Origin: Hofstenia miamia
Lineage: Eukaryota; Xenacoelomorpha; Acoela
Assembly: GCA_004352715.1 (NCBI GenBank)
Contig: SCFE01000032.1
Location: 708,945 to 772,944, forward strand
Length of the DNA stretch: 64,000 bases
Direction: 5' to 3'
The position numbers and the translations under genes are program-made. Positions 51,140-56,286 of the stretch are shown here, piece by piece. Each line of letters starts with the position of its first letter. Position 1 is the stretch's first letter. The notes under the pieces are model-generated. The model was not told where the DNA came from. It worked only from the letters and a program-made list of their open reading frames with translations, and made no database searches.

Positions 51140-53222
51140 TTTATTATTGATACAGCTAATGTTAGTTGGATTTAGAATATAATGTAGCTGTGTTTATTAC
51201 AAATCAGATGACTTCAGATCCTGGAGCCACTATGTCTTTTCAAGCTGATCCGAAGAAGCCCGTTGGTGGACATATATTGGCACATGCTTCTACGGTCAGA
51301 ATTAGTTTGAGGAAAGGGCGAGCTGAAAATAGAATTGCAAAGATTTATGATAGGTAGCTATGAAGTTTTGTTGTAATAATTTATTTCAGCATTCACAAGC
51401 AATATAAGCATTCGCAAACACTTAGGTGAAATGCAAATTTATCACATGTAAGCTTTAATGTCAACACTTGAAATTCTTGAACAACGTCAATATCTTACAG
51501 GTGATGATAAAGTCAAAATCAGAATTTCTGTCCAATTGTTTAGGTTCCAGTTGCGAAAATATTTATAGTATACAAAGGGAACTGAGCTGGACACGACCTT
51601 ACGCTTAAGCCAGTCCATTGGATTTGGCGGGTTTCGGCCGCCTTTTTTATTGTTAATTGAGGCTGGGTTTGGACTCAATTTCAAATAGTGTAATATATTT
51701 AACTTATATAATTTGATGGCTATTGGGAAGGCACCATGCTGCATTCTGAAATTTGGTATAATTTGAGAATTGGTTTGTAAATAAGAAAATGCCAGAGCTG
51801 AATAATCTTGTATATTATTACGTTGATTGTATGTGTATTGTTTCAGAGAATGGTGAAATATGATTTTAACATTTCTAAAAATGATTGGAATATTCGATAG
51901 GAAAATTTAAATTAGTCGTTTTTTGGATTAGGACGACTTATTTCTGAAAACAAATTCTGTGAAAATATCTCCAAAGCCTTTCAAAGTGGCCCTTTTTAGC
52001 TCTTAGTCTGAAGAAAATATTCTGAAAACATATTTGGACGAAGAATGCTTGGGAAACTCTAAATACAAATATTCGTATTTCAAATATATTCTATCTCTGC
52101 TATGTTTTGAAACATATTGAAAAATTTTAGATTAAATTTTTTTGAATATTTTCCAAACAAAAATTAATCAGAACTGCATTCCAAGACAGTGACCTCCAAA
52201 AATAGATGTGCTAAGTTTGAGTAGCAATTTGTGAAAGGCGCTTAGCATTCAAGGGGCATCTTCACAGTAAATAAGTAAGATTTTTTTCTAATGCTTGCTT
52301 AATATTAATCAAACGTAATTTTATTTACTACAGGAAAGTAATTGTCAGGGAATTTTTAAGATCTGCAAACTCCAGATTTCTACGGTTTTTTCATTTTGTA
52401 ATTGTTTGGTGAAACTGTATTATTAAATGTTCTCAAATTATATAGTATTTCATTGTAATTCATATGTGCCGTGGCTGGGCTAGAGGACGTTCCTTTTGGA
52501 CTGGGCTTGGGTTGCCTTTAGGTTTTTGTTTGGGCTTGGGTTATACCTAGACTTAACATGAGCTGGTAGTATACCTATCATATAGTATTTAATATTAGTG
52601 TTGAAAGCATTGTTTCCATTCGTACTTCTGACATATTATTCCTACTGGTGAATTTTAGAATGCTAGTTTTAGAATCTGTTTTCGCTTATATTTCTCATAT
52701 CCATCGTAGAATAGGTATCTTCTTGATATACATTTGTATATAGCTTTTTCCAATTTTAGCCAATTGATTTTTTTCTTAAATGTACAATGGAATGGTTTCT
52801 AAAAATAAGTTCGATTTCGGTTTCTTAACTAACTGCTATCGTTATTAGTTAAAAGTTATGCAATAAAAATTATATTTACGTAATATTAAGCAGTTAAAAC
52901 GGGTCTGCCGTGTTTATATGTCACATTTAATTAATAACCATGGGAAAGAAAGAAATATTCACAAAGTGACTCATCTCAATAAAATCAGGCTCATTATTAC
53001 GTTAACCTTGAATTAAATAAATGCCATATATATATACAATATAATTGAAACATTCAATGTCTTTCATTTTAGAATGTATTCATTAAGTAAACTTTCAAAA
53101 AATTATGTATATATATATATATATTTGTAGATTATTTATACTGTATTTTCAGTCCAGATTTACCAGAAAGTGAAGCCGCTTATGCTATTGCTGAAGGAGG
53201 TATTGTTGATGCCAGAGACTGA
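11156..53222 (+). CDS. DMC1: DMC1 meiotic recombinase, 10 coding exons
   Basis: RecA/RAD51-family ATPase that forms nucleoprotein filaments on resected meiotic double-strand breaks in the nucleus and drives strand exchange between homologues. Joined exons 11156-11242, 13712-13858, 22421-22503, 22540-22592, 22839-22880, 32083-32152, 42713-42804, 47986-48174, 51176-51353 and 53153-53222 give 336 residues plus stop (human DMC1 has 340). Seen: an N-terminal helix-hairpin-helix region (about residues 20-78, '[13 protein letters not shown]'), Walker A GEFRTGKT (123-130), IDTENTF (155-161), [17 protein letters not shown], Walker B LLVIDS with D219, and the loop-2 region [31 protein letters not shown] and the EHQMELLD block favour DMC1 over RAD51, although VTCQIP is RAD51-like. 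All introns are GT..AG; introns 2 and 8 have weak donors. The introns are packed with transposons but no exon is damaged. Confidence 0.97.
11696..12061 (+). mobile_element. probable solo LTR in DMC1 intron 1
   Basis: A stretch visibly richer in G+C than its surroundings. It starts TGTTG and ends TTCTACA, and contains a TATA-like 'tgtatataag' (about 11886) followed after about 50 bp by an 'agttcagttcaatcg' block, as in many gypsy-type LTRs. The closing 'ctggtgcttctaca' also looks LTR-like. No internal retroelement sequence, primer-binding site or second copy follows, and I see no clean target duplication, so ends and orientation are tentative. Confidence 0.45.
12062..13711 (+). other. rest of DMC1 intron 1
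   Basis: AT-rich intron sequence. Short open frames at 12378-12756 and 13243-13485 have no recognisable similarity. The acceptor is 'tatttttag' at 13703-13711. Confidence 0.7.
13712..13858 (+). CDS. DMC1: DMC1 exon 2 (residues 30-78)
   Basis: Reads AADIKKL-like [18 protein letters not shown] and onward through the helix-hairpin-helix domain, exactly 49 codons, phase 0. The donor GTGCGA is unusual (not GTRAGT). Confidence 0.95.
13901..14051 (+). repeat. left terminal inverted repeat of the composite
   Basis: About 150 bp; pairs with 22185-22333 in inverted orientation. Outer TA then CAGAGTGCTGCAAAA. Confidence 0.88.
14265..14386 (+). pseudogene. mariner-type transposase N-terminal HTH stub
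   Basis: From ATG 14265 the frame reads 40 codons, including [12 protein letters not shown] and [13 protein letters not shown], then stops. The pattern '(K)EQ..F........DVQ.LF.EQFPD' resembles the N-terminal helix-turn-helix (DUF4817-like) of a mariner-related transposase group, which fits the TA-flanked TIRs. Upstream, [15 protein letters not shown] at 14057 is followed by a possible GT donor and could be a first exon. The DDE catalytic part is missing. Confidence 0.5.
14593..15745 (-). pseudogene. Ty3/gypsy integrase and pol C-terminus, decayed
   Basis: Integrase of a gypsy retrotransposon, which inserts element cDNA into chromosomes. Reading right to left: a zinc-binding HHCC-like region ([11 protein letters not shown] .. 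CAVCHQLKP), then the DDE core with IDLMGP (about 15541-15563), SDRGTQF (about 15361-15385) and [10 protein letters not shown] with the catalytic E (about 15264). The frame then shifts and continues at 15249-15040 ([19 protein letters not shown]). A third segment, 14925-14593, has the basic tail [16 protein letters not shown] typical of gypsy pol C-termini. The N-terminal end is cut near 15745, where an unrelated RT fragment begins on the other strand. Two frame breaks make it non-functional. Confidence 0.85.
15750..16342 (+). pseudogene. reverse transcriptase fragment, DIRS-like
   Basis: The + strand reads [14 protein letters not shown], then YEFLKAPWG (about 15790-15900), a corrupted catalytic box as ALVDNILI (about 15980), and at 16090-16300 FLGFHLDSI followed by [13 protein letters not shown]. 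The 'YEF..AP.G' and 'FLGF..DS ... LS.....VLG.L' patterns recall the RT of DIRS/tyrosine-recombinase retroelements more than gypsy. The fragment sits between the gypsy integrase and a LINE and carries several stops and frame changes. A divergent gypsy RT remains possible. Confidence 0.45.
16358..18300 (+). mobile_element. APE-type LINE copy A (ORF1 start and ORF2 end around a gap)
   Basis: Non-LTR retrotransposon. Left of the gap (from ATG 16381) is a Ser/Pro-rich ORF1 start that then reads [22 protein letters not shown], an RRM-like ORF1 fold as in CR1/Jockey-type elements; this string is quoted only in part here and spans about 16606-16680. Right of the 925-N gap is the ORF2 C-terminus: 'LLYASPCWW', '[12 protein letters not shown]', ending in the Cys-rich [15 protein letters not shown] and stop at 18231. 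The 3' end 'aaataaagtcattg' plus (ATT)n (about 18275-18303) is the same as in the copy at 30168-30390. The EN and RT domains would lie in the gap. Confidence 0.8.
16756..17680. other. assembly gap (925 N) inside LINE copy A
   Basis: N run. A full EN plus RT would need more than 925 bases, so either the copy is internally deleted or the gap size is wrong. Long frames through the gap are artefacts. Confidence 0.99.
18301..18501. repeat. (ATT)n / (AAT)n-flanked junction segment
   Basis: About 50 bp of other sequence lies between the LINE (ATT)n tail and an (AATAAT)n run at 18356-18383. The segment then merges into the reversed gag-like frame. It marks the LINE insertion site in the gypsy-like body. 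Confidence 0.55.
18502..19266 (-). CDS. gag-like open frame of a gypsy-type element (254 codons)
   Basis: An uninterrupted frame starting [18 protein letters not shown] short predicted coiled-coil ([18 protein letters not shown]) is followed by a long Ser/Thr/Pro/Gln-rich segment ([18 protein letters not shown]). No zinc knuckle or protease is seen. Its first 85 residues recur at 20591-20869, where they are fused to a gypsy protease region, so I infer a gag-like role. It could also be ORF1 of another retroelement. It differs from the gag at 22145, so two element types are mixed here. Confidence 0.5.
   Translation of the reverse strand: MTQQNQPNSRIVDLLDRITQRLDDLEQRRPNQPATQDAQLHPTATQSSSAPLLSIKLFASDSISLVVSRSTLLSNLHELLPEIDTRSRSSLLFSQNMTLYQNLSEQSSLPEHASLLPQSHTDGLLLYEPPTLVSSSSSESRISHRHQSLHIIPPSPDQTVDETPSAELTIPKTTLNLTSQPNSTLLPHVTEFDDLNLSSTAFSTLSTIYQPASQLDITPTFTLDPLIHSTPVPVDNFSSSTIVQQTAASTDGSL
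19320..20620 (-). pseudogene. Ty3/gypsy protease-RT-RNase H segment
   Basis: Reverse transcriptase of a gypsy retrotransposon. Reading right to left: the protease tail ([19 protein letters not shown]), then the linker, and RT with [14 protein letters not shown] (about 19985-20023), [14 protein letters not shown] and the catalytic box YLDD (19809-19820; YIDD or YVDD is commoner). LLGFFAYN follows near 19545, and then a frame shift into an RNase H start reading [15 protein letters not shown] (about 19345-19390). The frame breaks off near 19320, so RNase H is truncated and directly abuts the 5' region of the gag-like frame. At its upstream end (about 20619) the protease is fused to a fragment of that same gag-like protein. 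Confidence 0.88.
20591..20869 (-). pseudogene. truncated second copy of the gag-like N-terminus, fused to protease
   Basis: Repeats the first 85 codons of the gag-like frame at 18502-19266 ([14 protein letters not shown]) with a few changes, then switches after LLPEID into IKSSVCKQVVGANC, which belongs to the gypsy protease at 21235-21260. The junction lies at about 20617-20620. The start ends against a single N at 20874. Confidence 0.75.
20874..20874. other. single-N contig join
   Basis: The sequence to the right (20875-21250) repeats 20241-20616 essentially unchanged, then diverges. A single N at such a point marks a scaffold join. Confidence 0.9.
20875..22145 (-). pseudogene. Ty3/gypsy gag, zinc knuckle and protease, decayed
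   Basis: Structural gag followed by protease of a gypsy element. Gag starts at ATG 22145 ([23 protein letters not shown]) and reads to about 21950 before frame shifts. A single CCHC zinc knuckle, [14 protein letters not shown], lies at about 21412-21461. The protease active-site motif appears as [10 protein letters not shown] (21246-21275); the family usually has D-S/T-G, so the Pro is a likely inactivating change. The protease tail then runs to the single N at 20874. No 5' LTR precedes gag: only 39 bp separate its ATG from the right TIR at 22185. Confidence 0.82.
22185..22333 (-). repeat. right terminal inverted repeat of the composite
   Basis: On the minus strand it reads TA then CAGGGTGTTGCAAAA and matches the left TIR to its inner end 'ctacagtgcc'. 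Confidence 0.88.
22421..22503 (+). CDS. DMC1: DMC1 exon 3 (residues 79-105 plus two bases)
   Basis: Reads [18 protein letters not shown] and on to ANEL, then AA of a split codon. Acceptor 'gattag'; donor GTATGA. Confidence 0.95.
22504..22539 (+). other. 36-bp DMC1 intron 3
   Basis: GT..AG, 36 bp, phase 2, bounded by GTATGA and TTGTGTAG. Removing it gives N-K-L-L-G-G-G, aligned with human D-K-L-L-G-G-G. Its length is a multiple of three and it has no in-frame stop, so retention would add 12 residues without a frameshift. Confidence 0.88.
22540..22592 (+). CDS. DMC1: DMC1 exon 4 (residues 106-123 plus one base)
   Basis: Reads [17 protein letters not shown], the segment just before Walker A. 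Donor GTTAGT. Confidence 0.95.
22839..22880 (+). CDS. DMC1: DMC1 exon 5 (Walker A, residues 124-137)
   Basis: A 42-bp micro-exon: [14 protein letters not shown] completes Walker A with K129. Acceptor 'gcttag', donor GTTTGT. Confidence 0.94.
22881..23360 (+). other. DMC1 intron 5, first part
   Basis: AT-rich; no gene or repeat recognised. Confidence 0.6.
23361..24090 (+). pseudogene. possible retroelement gag relic with zinc knuckle
   Basis: At about 23777-23830 the + strand reads [16 protein letters not shown], resembling a CCHC zinc knuckle (CxxCxxxGH) with the His replaced. The flanking sequence is less AT-rich than the intron around it but gives no continuous frame. Classification (copia, gypsy or other) is not possible. 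Confidence 0.3.
24186..25280 (-). pseudogene. APE-type LINE B, internally deleted
   Basis: Non-LTR retrotransposon relic. From 25280 leftward it reads [33 protein letters not shown] and [10 protein letters not shown], an apurinic endonuclease domain. It then jumps near 24960 to the RT thumb (24880-24614: [29 protein letters not shown]) and a C-terminal segment (24596-24186: [31 protein letters not shown]). The catalytic RT domain is missing. The C-terminal pattern resembles that of the LINE at 33560-36835, so both may belong to one clade. Confidence 0.75.
25314..25338. repeat. (AT)n microsatellite
   Basis: Pure AT dinucleotide run beside the 5' end of LINE B. Confidence 0.9.
25699..29869 (-). 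mobile_element. APE-type LINE copy C (same family as copy A), with repeated segment
   Basis: Minus-strand copy of the family seen at 16358-18300. Reading right to left: ORF1 (29869-29425; [10 protein letters not shown], ending [16 protein letters not shown]), endonuclease (29284-28680; [23 protein letters not shown]), RT (28269-27835; [21 protein letters not shown]), the catalytic box YVDD (about 27831-27842), the thumb, the C-terminus (26282-26072; [12 protein letters not shown]) and an (ATT)n tail (25699-25710). Several frameshifts make it inactive. The part 26236-27609 re-reads 27611-28853 with many small errors around a single N at 27610. Confidence 0.85.
27610..27610. other. single-N contig join inside LINE copy C
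   Basis: Sequence right of the N begins exactly as 26236 does. Sequence left of the N ends as 28853 does. The left version has extra homopolymer Gs (27060-27185), suggesting lower sequence quality. Confidence 0.9.
29910..30167. other. assembly gap (258 N)
   Basis: Separates the 5' end of the minus-strand LINE copy C from the 3' end of a plus-strand copy of the same family. Confidence 0.99.
30168..30390 (+). mobile_element. LINE copy D, 3' end only
   Basis: Nearly identical to 18078-18300: the last codons of ORF2 ([15 protein letters not shown], stop at 30322), then 'aaataaagtcattg' and a short (ATT)n tail ending near 30390. Confidence 0.9.
30391..31052 (+). other. AT-rich part of DMC1 intron 5
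   Basis: No gene, inverted repeat or transposon recognised. Confidence 0.6.
31061..31283. mobile_element. hAT-type MITE copy 1, with perfect 8-bp target duplication
   Basis: A 223-bp element with ends CAGGGGCGTACC and (reverse complement of the right end) CAGTGGCGTACC. It is flanked by the 8-bp direct repeat TATACGGA at 31053-31060 and 31284-31291. Short TIRs plus an 8-bp duplication are the hAT signature. Interior: 'gaaaatattgagaaaa', 'cctgacgagggggg' and a near-palindrome 'gggacattcc..catgtccc'. No coding. Confidence 0.93.
31292..32082 (+). other. rest of DMC1 intron 5
   Basis: AT-rich. Nothing recognised except the acceptor 'aaaactttag' at 32073-32082. Confidence 0.65.
32083..32152 (+). 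CDS. DMC1: DMC1 exon 6 (residues 138-160)
   Basis: Reads [19 protein letters not shown] then TENT. VTCQIP is closer to RAD51 usage, while DTENT is DMC1-like. Strong donor GTAAGT. Confidence 0.95.
32153..32989 (+). other. DMC1 intron 6, first part
   Basis: AT-rich; no gene or repeat recognised. Confidence 0.6.
32990..33190 (-). pseudogene. LINE reverse transcriptase scrap
   Basis: On the minus strand, [21 protein letters not shown] (near 33070-33130; quoted in part, compare GVPQGSILGPLLF) is followed about 20 codons later, in a shifted frame, by QYADD (near 33020-33030), the RT catalytic box. Only motifs B and C of the RT palm remain. Confidence 0.65.
33560..36835 (+). pseudogene. APE-type LINE E, near full length but decayed, (ATT)n tail
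   Basis: ORF1-like protein at 33782-34177 ([40 protein letters not shown]). Endonuclease start at 34245-34451 ([33 protein letters not shown]). RT pieces: '[10 protein letters not shown]' region near 35790, and [19 protein letters not shown] at 35950-36010. C-terminus at 36402-36641 ([15 protein letters not shown]). Ends in (ATT)n at about 36792-36832. Numerous stops and a local inverted duplication at 34694-34853 disrupt it. The 5' boundary is approximate. Confidence 0.75.
34694..34853. repeat. local inverted duplication inside LINE E
   Basis: Two blocks are each repeated in reverse: 'tatcctgatgct' (34694) with 'agcatcaggata' (34784), and 'aaggtttacctcaagatcg' (about 34732) with 'cgatcttgaggtaaac' (about 34805), extending to 'cgtgttggc' and 'gccaacacg'. 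The two block pairs are staggered rather than simply nested. Confidence 0.8.
37940..39255 (-). pseudogene. LINE F relic (ORF2 start and RT)
   Basis: At 39252-39049 the minus strand reads [18 protein letters not shown], matching the 'LLL.(G)D(I/V)..NPGP' start of many APE-LINE ORF2s. At 38367-38170 it reads [15 protein letters not shown] and [14 protein letters not shown] (compare NYRPIS..P..SK.FEK), and near 38090-38130 [15 protein letters not shown] motif A. Everything between is decayed. Confidence 0.7.
39260..42712 (+). other. rest of DMC1 intron 6
   Basis: AT-rich. A minus-strand frame at 41489-41752 (87 codons, [28 protein letters not shown]) is less AT-biased than its surroundings, and a frame at 40159-40341 contains [16 protein letters not shown], faintly LINE-like. 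I cannot assign either. Acceptor 'gattttttag' at 42703-42712. Confidence 0.55.
42713..42804 (+). CDS. DMC1: DMC1 exon 7 (residues 161-191 plus one base)
   Basis: Reads [20 protein letters not shown] then [10 protein letters not shown]. Strong donor GTAAGT. Confidence 0.96.
42989..43228. mobile_element. hAT-type MITE copy 2, 8-bp target duplication
   Basis: 240 bp with ends CAGGGGCGTACG and CGTACGACCCTG, flanked by ttgccata (42981-42988) and ttgctata (43229-43236), one mismatch. The interior aligns with copy 1 ('gaaaatattgagaaaa', 'cctgacgaggg'). Confidence 0.9.
43318..43507. mobile_element. hAT-type MITE copy 3, perfect 8-bp target duplication
   Basis: 190 bp with left end CAGGGAGGACATC and right end GCGTGCGCCGCTG, flanked by tcatcaat at 43310-43317 and 43508-43515. 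It lacks the outer few bases of the copy-1 left TIR. It lies 81 bp from copy 2, in the same orientation. Confidence 0.88.
43612..44217 (-). pseudogene. mariner transposase relic
   Basis: On the minus strand, from 44207 leftward: [20 protein letters not shown] then [12 protein letters not shown], matching the mariner '..LFTDEKIF.VE' block with the first catalytic Asp. After several broken frames comes [19 protein letters not shown] (about 43650-43710), matching 'SSPDLNP.DY..W..LE' near the third catalytic Asp; that Asp is replaced here (D in SIDSNP is shifted by context). Many stops. It differs from the mariner-type stub in intron 2. Confidence 0.75.
44218..45700 (+). other. middle of DMC1 intron 7
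   Basis: Mostly AT-rich. A less AT-rich island at about 44580-44700 (contains 'cacgtgaggcgtgccatgcg') has no coding signal and no tRNA-like boxes that I can support. Confidence 0.5.
45730..46200 (-). pseudogene. LINE ORF2 C-terminal relic
   Basis: Minus strand 46157-45846 reads [19 protein letters not shown] and [15 protein letters not shown]. Then 45912-45730, in another frame, reads [20 protein letters not shown]. This is the 'KDLGV.FD..L....HI' and 'VW.P......LE.VQ' layout that follows the RT domain in APE-type LINEs. One frame shift separates the parts. Confidence 0.75.
46510..47400 (-). pseudogene. hAT-like transposase relic (DUF659-type)
   Basis: From 47387 leftward: [51 protein letters not shown] and [15 protein letters not shown], which is the pattern of the transposase family with 'FLTDAAPYM.KA .. 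CLAHG..R..E .. TRWGTW'. After a few stops (46920-46735) a C-terminal dimerisation block reads [17 protein letters not shown] near 46610 and ends near 46510. The N-terminal BED finger and first catalytic part are absent. Confidence 0.8.
47401..47985 (+). other. end of DMC1 intron 7
   Basis: AT-rich. The last 200 bp stay open in the frame of exon 8 (from ATG 47784) by chance. The acceptor 'tgaatgtttag' ends at 47985. Confidence 0.7.
47986..48174 (+). CDS. DMC1: DMC1 exon 8 (Walker B, residues 192-254)
   Basis: The largest exon: [36 protein letters not shown] (D219 of Walker B) and [17 protein letters not shown]. The donor GTTTTT is weak, but the next exon restores frame and sequence exactly. 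Confidence 0.97.
48500..48725 (+). pseudogene. hAT C-terminal dimerisation relic in intron 8
   Basis: The + strand reads [20 protein letters not shown] then KLTKSYL and, after stops, FLLSTERI, matching 'L.IPVTVASAERSFSKLKLIK.YLR' and 'LSIE' of the ZMYM/DUF4371 hAT group. Only this tail remains. Confidence 0.6.
48726..51175 (+). other. rest of DMC1 intron 8
   Basis: AT-rich with (AT)n runs at about 49208-49236 and 51099-51132. No gene recognised. Acceptor 'ggatttag' ends at 51175. Confidence 0.65.
51176..51353 (+). CDS. DMC1: DMC1 exon 9 (residues 255-313 plus two bases)
   Basis: Reads [56 protein letters not shown], covering loop 2 and the C-terminal core. Donor GTAGCT. Confidence 0.97.
51354..53030 (+). 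other. DMC1 intron 9, main part
   Basis: AT-rich with two less AT-rich patches, 51580-51690 and 52485-52560. Both contain 'gggttt'/'gggctt' motifs, but nothing is codable or classifiable. Confidence 0.6.
53031..53100 (+). repeat. Penelope 3'-end fragment in intron 9
   Basis: Aligns with 59855-59924 downstream of the Penelope-like relic: both read 'gaaac(a/g)ttcaatgt', then 'ttttagaatg(t/c)attcatt' and 'aagtaaactttc'. It contains a perfect 4-bp hairpin ACAT-TCA-ATGT followed by C. It lies 52 bp before exon 10. Confidence 0.75.
53153..53222 (+). CDS. DMC1: DMC1 exon 10 (residues 314-336, stop)
   Basis: Acceptor 'gtattttcag'. Reads [18 protein letters not shown] then VDARD and TGA at 53220-53222, matching the DMC1 C-terminus layout (human ends AGGIGDAKE). 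Confidence 0.96.
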
Positions 53223-53685
53223 AAGATTTATAATACTATTTAATTTTAATTTGGTTTATTTTTAAAATACACGTTTACAGTTTAGATGCATGTAAATCCA
53301 GCCAATATCTGTCATAGGTCGGGGATATTCATGCTTTTCAATACAAAAATACAATTGTTGCTATTGTTAGGTATCTATCAGTCACATGTACTCTGCTGAG
53401 TCATGATGAATGATGACATTTAATAACCAAAATTTTAAATATAAAATGGCTAAAAAGATGTCTAATGCCTCAAACAATTTATAGAATCTTTAATATAATG
53501 TAATACAAAGAGATACTGATAACTTATGTTATCTATGCCCTGGTTATAATATTGAGATTCGTTATATATGTATTATATCATTTGTACATAGGTATGTATA
53601 TAAATAGTTTAACCAATTTTCCTCTTTATTTAGTTCTATGAATCGTTTGAGTTATTTTGTAAATTAGATATGATTTTCCTTAAAG

Positions 53686-53691
53686 AATAAA
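53686..53691 (+). terminator. candidate DMC1 polyadenylation signal
   Basis: First AATAAA after the stop codon, 464 bp downstream. Inferred from position only. Confidence 0.45.
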
Positions 53692-54784
53692 AATTTCAAC
53701 AGCTGCTATCAATTGAAAGCATTAGGCAAGGGTATAATATAATACAAAATCATAAATTCTGATTCATTTACTATAAATTCTATAACAATTACTATAAAAA
53801 ACCTAAAGGTAATTGAGTGTGACTATGTAACCTAATTACATAATTTTATATATTTTGTTTATTTGTTGGTGATCGCATCATCTGTTTAATTGTATTTGGG
53901 CATGCATACATTTAGTAATTATTTTTGAAAAATTTTGTTTTTCTTTGTATTGCTCTAAATTTTTTTGGGATACTCCAAATTCTTCATCACCATTTGAATA
54001 TTAATTTTTGTTGTTATTTCTTTAAAAAAATATTTCGGAGTTCTTGTTGTTTTCTTTCATATAGATTGGTTTGATATTCGTTGTTTTCTTTGACAGATCT
54101 GTTAACACTCTAATTTAAAATTCTTTCTAATTTGCTTTGCATTCCTTTTTTGAGATTTGTTAATAAAACAGCTGAATATCAGTATAAGAATATTTTTTAG
54201 TTAATAGAAATCAACATTTGTATCTTGAAGTTAATAAAATAATTCGGAAATGGTAAAGGAATCGTTTTCACATACCAATTTATCAAATATTATTCCTATG
54301 CACTAAATTTTGATCTATTCTTGTATATCATTTATTTTTAATATTAGTTTTTCTTTATTACTACAATTATTTAATACTATAAATAGTCTACTTATTTAAA
54401 ATATAATGTAGCATTTGATAGTGGACTTAATAAATCAAAATGATTTTAAATATATCAGTCTATCATCGTCGTTTTGGACAAATTTTATGTTTTCATTAAG
54501 ATTGAAGAAATTTTATAAAATTTTATAATGATTGAATATCAATGGGCAGATCACTTATCTTTGGGAAATTTAGTTATTTATCAATTTATACCACGAAATT
54601 GATTAACTAGAAATTGAAAACTACTTCTTTTAGAAAATATAACAATCGCTATATTCTACTTTATGAATTACTTTAAGGGTCTTATGCCACTAATTTTAAG
54701 CTTATAAGATGTTTTTATTAATATAAATAATGACAGTCAGAAGCTAGTAATTTGCCTGAATGGAAAGAAATTATGCGGTTAGAT
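53692..54784. other. AT-rich intergenic stretch
   Basis: No gene or repeat recognised on either strand. Confidence 0.6.
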
Positions 54785-55893
54785 ATAAATAAAATACAAA
54801 AGAATTCACAAAAATCTACCAGACTANAATATTTTCCTGACTAGATTGAAAAATTATTAATCATCGCACTTGTCTTTAATAAATTTCAAGGATGCTTTAT
54901 GATCTGCTAAAGTTGAATCACTACTATGGTATTTGCTTGAGCTTCTGTGAATTCTTTCCTAAACCTAATTAATTTTCGAAATGTAGTATAACAAACACAT
55001 ACTTGTTTGATACTCTGATCATTTAAATAAAGTGTTATTACAAATCAGTTTCTGGAAATAGCGCTTTAAGGATTTAATTGCACTAAATATAGAAATATTA
55101 GAAGAATGAACTATGAGATTCACTTGATATAAAGCAACCAAATTAACTGCAAAAAAATTGGATCTACTTGCGCTAACCTGACTCATGGATATTTTCAGAA
55201 ACAACATTTCATTAAAGTCTAATATTTTTATAATATTATTGTAATTATTTTTTAAGAAGTAGGATTATAATTAGGCTCTTACTAAATGTAATATATATGG
55301 CAATGAGGGGACGCTTAGCAGGTTAAAGCAGTTGTAAAGGCAAACAAAATAATAATTAAATCTATTTTAAGCACTAAAAATGAAATCGAGATGAAGTCAA
55401 CAAAGAACAGATTTTCATAATTTATTAGCATGATCATTTGTAACATTTTGACACTCACAAAATTGAAAACTTTAGTTTTTTTAATCATATTGTGAAGAAT
55501 TTGTTGGGTGCCCTGGAGTCCTCCCCTAGACCCGCCACTGCATTTTAATCAGTACCAGATTGCCATCGCTCGGATTAGCGTTTTTTTTACTTAAACCTGG
55601 TTTTCGTCCAAAATTGTCATGATCACTCTCTTCGGATTCTTTCTTAATCTGCTTTATTCTTACACTAACATTCGTGTATATCAGTGGCCTTGTATCCAAT
55701 GTGGGATAAAGTTGCAACGAAAAAATTCAGTTCACTAAATTGAATATTCAATGTTGATGACAAATCAATACGGGTTATTGACTAAGGTTCAAAAGGTTGC
55801 TGTAAAATTGAAAGCATAATTTAAAACATGTTAGATTAAAGTTGGAAAAAGTTTTTCCAAAAAGCGACAAAAACGAAATTTTGATTCAACCCT

Positions 55894-55926
<33 letters not shown>

Positions 55927-56072
55927 NATAAATAAAATACAAAAGAATTCACAAAAATCTACCAGACTAGGGATCAATTGCCACAAGGATTTCAAGAACG
56001 AGATGTGTAATATTGAACATTGTATATCATAGCCATGAATAATTAATTTTCAATCTAGTCAGGAAAATATCC

Positions 56073-56136
<64 letters not shown>

Positions 56137-56286
56137 AATATTTTCCTGACTAGATTGAAAAATTATTAATCATCGCACTTGTCTTTAATAAATTTCAAGG
56201 ATGCTTTATGATCTGCTAAAGTTGAATCACTACTATGGTATTTGCTTGAGCTTCTGTGAATTCTTTCCTAAACCTAATTAATTTTN
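54785..56286. other. mis-ordered scaffold patch with three single-N joins
   Basis: Bases 55928-55969 equal 54785-54826 (42 bp, left of the N at 54827). Bases 56137-56285 equal 54828-54976 (149 bp, right of the same N). The piece 55928-56285, isolated by Ns at 55927 and 56286, therefore overlaps both sides of the 54827 gap and would fill it with 55970-56136. Between lies AT-rich DNA (54977-55926) with no gene, a MITE right end near 55515-55540 and an (AT)n run at 55896-55926. Confidence 0.92.
56041..56172. repeat. inverted repeat around an (AT)n run
   Basis: 'tcaatctagtcaggaaaat' near 56050 is repeated in reverse as 'attttcctgactagattga' near 56140. The arms flank an (AT)n run of about 60 bp (56075-56131). 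A cruciform-prone structure that would explain the failed assembly. Confidence 0.85.
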
